From: Hirsutella rhossiliensis
Lineage: Eukaryota > Ascomycota > Sordariomycetes > Hypocreales > Ophiocordycipitaceae
Direction of reading: 5' to 3'
Length of the DNA stretch: 64,000 nt
Assembly: GCF_020360975.1 (NCBI RefSeq)
Contig: NW_025408670.1
Coordinates: 3,534,001 to 3,598,000 of the forward strand
Notes under the pieces: model-generated
Databases searched by the model: none
Seen by the model: the letters and a program-made list of their open reading frames with translations, nothing else
What the model was told of the DNA's origin: nothing
Shown: positions 60,855-64,000 of the stretch, in pieces
Position numbering within the stretch: the stretch's first letter is position 1
Layout of the letters: the number at the start of each line of letters is the position of its first letter
Position numbers and translations under genes: made by a program

Positions 60855-61401
60855 TATTATAGAGTAGACCTAAGAGGGCATAGGCTATAGTCGCGCTACT
60901 ACCCCCCTCTGCTACGTACGGCGTATTACACGCACGCGATAAAAGGTAACGAATTAACTAAGCTGCCTAGCTTATTAATTAACCACACTTATTAACTATC
61001 TAGGCAACGCCTAGACTCTTATATATGGTTTCTTCCCGCGCTCTCTTCCGTTACTCCCTTAGTTAATAGGCCATTACCCCTAGGTGCCGTACCACCTATT
61101 AGCCTAGGTTAAGATCCCCCGCTGCCTACGCTATGCACACGCCTCTAGGCTGCGGCGCCCGTATACATGCGCGCCTATCTAGCCTTACGCACGGGGACTC
61201 GAACCTACGACCAGTAGGTAGCTTAGTTAATATGTTATAGAGTAGACCTAAGAGGGCACAGGCTATAGTCGCGCCACTACCCCCCTCTGCCACGTACGGC
61301 GTATTACACGCACGCGATAAAAGGTAACGAATTAACTAAGCTGCCTAGCTTATTAATTAACTACACTTATTAACTATCTAGGCAATGCCTAGACTCTTAT
61401 A
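60855..61401 (-). mobile_element. TRIM-like miniature LTR element
   Basis: 547 bp with 169-bp direct terminal repeats (60855-61023 and 61233-61401) around a 209-bp interior. Perfect 5-bp duplications AAGGT lie at 60850-60854 and 61402-61406, and GypA-b has the uninterrupted site at about 30085. There is no coding capacity. Terminal repeats begin T(A/G)TTATAGAGTAG and end AGACTCTTATA, the same termini as GypB in this orientation, and the target is the same AAGGT. The minus-strand interior starts TATTAACTAA, also found just inside the GypB 5' LTR. Orientation is inferred from that match. Confidence 0.85.
61195..61205 (-). promoter_or_regulatory. B-box / tRNA T-arm-like motif in the TRIM interior
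   Basis: The minus strand reads GGTTCGAGTCC, a perfect B-box consensus, preceded by CTGGTCGTA as in the variable loop of many tRNAs. No convincing A box or complete cloverleaf was found, so it is called a 3' tRNA-like fragment. Confidence 0.55.
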
Positions 61402-61406
61402 AAGGT

Positions 61407-62638
61407 AAGTAGTTTTAAGTTATAACGCTAAGAGGCTAAGAGGGTTATATATATATATATAAGAGTTATATTAATAAAAGGGATTATTATAAGTAAGGAA
61501 GTATATAGAGTATATATATATATATATAAAAGGAAGAAGAAGGAAGAAAGAAGGAGGGTATAGTAAAAGAAATAAATAGTTATTAAAGCGCGCGGTTATT
61601 AGTTACTTTAGCCGGCCTTTATAGCGGTAAGGTCTTAGGTATATTTAGGGGTTACGCTTAAATAGCTTCTTTTACTAGTTATCGATTAAGGAGCTATTTA
61701 ATCTTTATGCTTTTCTTCCTTTCTTTACTTTTTCTATTTTCTTTTTCTTCCTTTTCTTTTCTCTATCTTCTTTATTTCTTTAAACCGCTACTTTTTATCT
61801 TCTCTTTTTATAACTACCTTTTCTTCTTTATTATATTTTATAAGACTATTAAACTTAAAACTAAAGAGCTATTAAATATTATTAACCTCTTTTTAACTAC
61901 TCTTTTATAACCTTCTCTTATTACTACTACTCTTCTTACTTAAAATTATTATACTAAGGTCTTTCCTCTTTATATAAGGTACTTTTAAGTAACGATTATC
62001 TAACTTATTTAATCTCGCTTAGCTTATTTTAAATATCTTCTTTTATAGATCTATAGTTACTTTAAGAATTAAGTCTATAATAAAAATAATATTAGTTACT
62101 AAGGGTTTCTAATTTATATAGAAATTACCTTTTAGTTATAGGTCTTATTAAAAGCTCTTAATATCGTTAGGATTAAAGTATATAGTCGCTCTCTTTTCTC
62201 TTACTTTCTTAAGAGTATACTAAGTTAGTATAATTAAATCGTCTTTTATACTTTTTATTATAAACGTTAGCTAGTAACTTATATCCTTATAAAAACTACT
62301 TATTTATATAAATACTTTTTTTCTTAGCTTAGTTTAAAGCGGTAAGAATAGTCTTAAATAGTCCTAATTACTTTATATAAAACCTATAACCCTTACCTTT
62401 ATTAAAGGTATATTTAAACTTATTAAATAACTATAACTTCTACTTATAAGTATATTATATTTCCTTTTTATAAGTATATCTCTCTTTTAAGTACTATTAA
62501 CGGCTCTTATACTAACTATATCTAAGATTCGATTAAAGCGCTTATTTATAGATAGTAGTACTTTCCTAAATACTATAAGGCTACTTATAACCTTAATAGA
62601 TTTACTAACTATATATATAGTTATAATTTCTATACTAA
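61407..62638 (-). pseudogene. GypA-c ORF-A, C-terminal part
   Basis: Reverse complement of about 28855-30085 of GypA-b. The basic ORF-A tail gives a Phe/Leu-rich open frame on the plus strand at 61707-61910 that has no independent support. Confidence 0.75.
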
Positions 62639-62643
62639 CCTTA

Positions 62644-63211
62644 TCTTAAGGTATATAAGTAAAAGCGGAATTTTAGGAAATTAAGGAATTATATAAGACT
62701 ACGTAATAAAGGGGAAGAAGGAGTATAAGGTAGGATTTTCAACGGAATTAATTAGTAGTATATTAGTATATAGAAGAGGTATTAAAGTTAATAATTCTCT
62801 CTCTATTTACTAGCGGACATACTGTCTTATATAGATAAATATAGCTAAACGGAAGAATATTTCGGGACTAGATTTAAGCTGCCGTATAGCCCTAAGACTA
62901 AGGAATTCCGTGATACCTCGAGTAAATCTAGAAGTATCTTGGTTCTACTAATATTTATGTTTAAAGGAGGTTAGTCGTGCCGGTGTTCTTAAGAGGTCTT
63001 AGCTAGTATTCTAAGCTAGCTCTATTCCTTCGATTCCCGATTATACGATAACCGGCAGCCCGTTTAGTATATAATAATATATAAAATAACGAGCGATTCT
63101 TACTCTATAGGATAGGACTTTATCTATAATTAATATACTACTTATTAGCTTATATAATTAGGAGAGTATATTATAGCTACTTTATTTATAGTAGGAACAC
63201 CGTTCCTTATA
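62644..63211 (-). mobile_element. CopA solo LTR, copy 2 (reversed)
   Basis: 568 bp, the reverse complement of the CopA LTR, with perfect 5-bp duplications CCTTA at 62639-62643 and 63212-63216. The GypA-b equivalent (about 28850) has the site once. It is the most RIP-mutated of the four CopA LTRs: segments that read GCATGTCATTATGC in the intact element have lost nearly all CpA/TpG. Confidence 0.95.
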
Positions 63212-63216
63212 CCTTA

Positions 63217-64000
63217 AGACTAATAAATTTTATAATAAGTATATTAATAATAAGACCGCCTTTTATCTTCTTTATAATATCCTTAATCCCTTTAATCCTA
63301 CTAAGGATTTAAAAGAAAGAGAGGAAATTAACCTTATACTTATTTCTCTTAAAAAGAGATTATATAGGTTTAACGAGCTCTCTTTTAAGTAATAATTAGA
63401 TAGTTTTTAAGTTTACTTTATAGTAGTCTATAATAAGTTTACTAAGAGTAGGTAGCTTTATTTAGTCGCTATCTTTAATAGTAAAGGTTTTTCTCTTAAG
63501 GTTATATATATTTAATTTAGTAAGTTAAAAATATATAAAGATTTATTTTATAAGCGCGTTTATTTTCGCTATAATAGGTCTCTCCCTTTATAATAAAGAA
63601 TAAACGTCCCTATCTATAAAGTAAAAAGTCTTATTTTTAAAAAAGGTAAGTAATAAGAATATTTATTTTCTTACTTTATTATTTAATTATATTTTTATTT
63701 ATTTTCTTTAAAGTAATAAAGGGTAAGTTATTATTAAGGAAGGGTAGGAAATATTATCTTTATTTACTTAGGGAGCTTTAAGTAGAAAATTTAAAAAAGA
63801 TAAGGTAATAAGTAAAGCGCTTATAAATATCTTAGCTATTATAGTTATCCTTTAATTAAATAGTTAAATAGTACCTTAGTTATTAGTTAGGTCTTAGTAT
63901 ACTTTTTATAATAGTTATAGATTTTAATTTTTATTACCTTTTTATCTTTAGCTCCTTTTTACCTCCTTCTTTTCTTATTAAATTAGCGTCTTTAAGGCTC
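63217..64000 (-). pseudogene. GypA-c ORF-A, N-terminal part
   Basis: Reverse complement of GypA-b from about 28850 back to 28062. The homologous sequence continues to the window edge. Confidence 0.75.

Larger units (their letters stand above)
15493..64000 (-). mobile_element. GypA-c: minus-strand gypsy copy hosting nested insertions
   Basis: The 3' LTR is at 15493-17723 (split by Fot1). The internal 3' region is 17724-19309, and it resumes at 47449-47897, 60306-60849, 61407-62638 and 63217-64000. Joined in that order and reversed, these pieces are collinear with GypA-b 28062-33056. The interruptions are LINE-A, GypB-b, the TRIM and a CopA solo LTR, each with its own target duplication. The element runs off the right edge, so its pol lies outside the window. 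Confidence 0.85.

Noticed and set aside
61160..61235. A tRNA gene on the minus strand of the TRIM
   Set aside because: Only the T-arm/B-box side is convincing. The D-arm and acceptor stem could not be paired.
60855..61401. CRISPR-like direct repeats
   Set aside because: Two 169-bp direct repeats with AAGGT duplications are LTRs of a miniature element; no short regularly spaced repeats exist.
61707..61910. Phe/Leu-rich plus-strand open frame of 67 codons
   Set aside because: It is the complement of the Lys/Arg/Glu-rich tail of decayed GypA ORF-A (minus strand in GypA-c). The composition follows from that and there is no independent support.
1..64000. Mitochondrial or bacterial origin because of the AT-rich, stop-rich sequence
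   Set aside because: LTR elements, LINEs, Fot1, TA-excess with CpA/TpG loss and a spliceosomal intron point to a RIP-active fungal nuclear genome. No bacterial gene was seen.

Overview
The window looks like a transposon graveyard from a filamentous ascomycete (Pezizomycotina), probably an AT-rich isochore, subtelomere or centromere-flanking block. No host gene is visible. Nearly every reading frame is broken by TAG/TAA. CpA and TpG are almost absent while TpA is in great excess and CpG survives. That is the signature of repeat-induced point mutation (RIP, CpA to TpA on either strand). Indels are rare, so copies can be aligned by eye and element ends matched exactly. Family names here (GypA, GypB, GypC, CopA, CopB, LINE-A, LINE-B, R1) are local labels.

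Layout. 1-1741: a dispersed repeat (R1) and unclassified decayed coding sequence. 1742-8947: a truncated Ty3/gypsy copy (GypA-a, +) carrying a 690-bp tRNA-headed SINE. 9100-11853: a truncated second gypsy (GypB-a, +) holding a solo LTR of a Ty1/copia element (CopA). 12151-15492: a second R1 copy, a copia-like pol (CopB, -) and the end of a LINE ORF2 (LINE-B, -). From 15493 to the right edge everything sits inside one minus-strand GypA copy (GypA-c) split by successive insertions: a Fot1/pogo DNA transposon in its LTR; a full-length LINE (LINE-A, 19325-47433) with a 15-bp target duplication and a (TAA)n tail; GypB-b (47898-60300), interrupted by the complete CopA element (51636-57648); a 547-bp TRIM-like element (60855-61401); and a reversed CopA solo LTR (62644-63211). 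LINE-A contains a complete 12.5-kb GypA (GypA-b, 20501-33056) and an R1 copy, which contains a complete GypC (38654-46345).

LTR lengths are exact across copies: GypA 376 bp (four of four), CopA 568 bp (four of four), TRIM 169 bp (two of two). Most of these boundaries are therefore firm even though the genes are dead. CopA is the youngest and least mutated: its RT YVDD box is intact and frames survive in pieces.

The most unusual content is accessory coding capacity in the gypsy elements. GypB-b and GypC each carry a decayed gene on the opposite strand between pol and the 3' LTR. The GypB one has a TATA/CT-rich promoter, a frame-consistent spliceosomal intron, a coiled coil and a hydrophobic segment; the GypC one has a Cys-rich zinc-cluster-like motif. 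GypA has a 4.6-kb extension after integrase with two unrecognised decayed ORFs. The SINE shares its last ~105 bp with LINE-A, and the TRIM shares its termini and target site with GypB, so two autonomous/parasite pairs appear to be preserved together.
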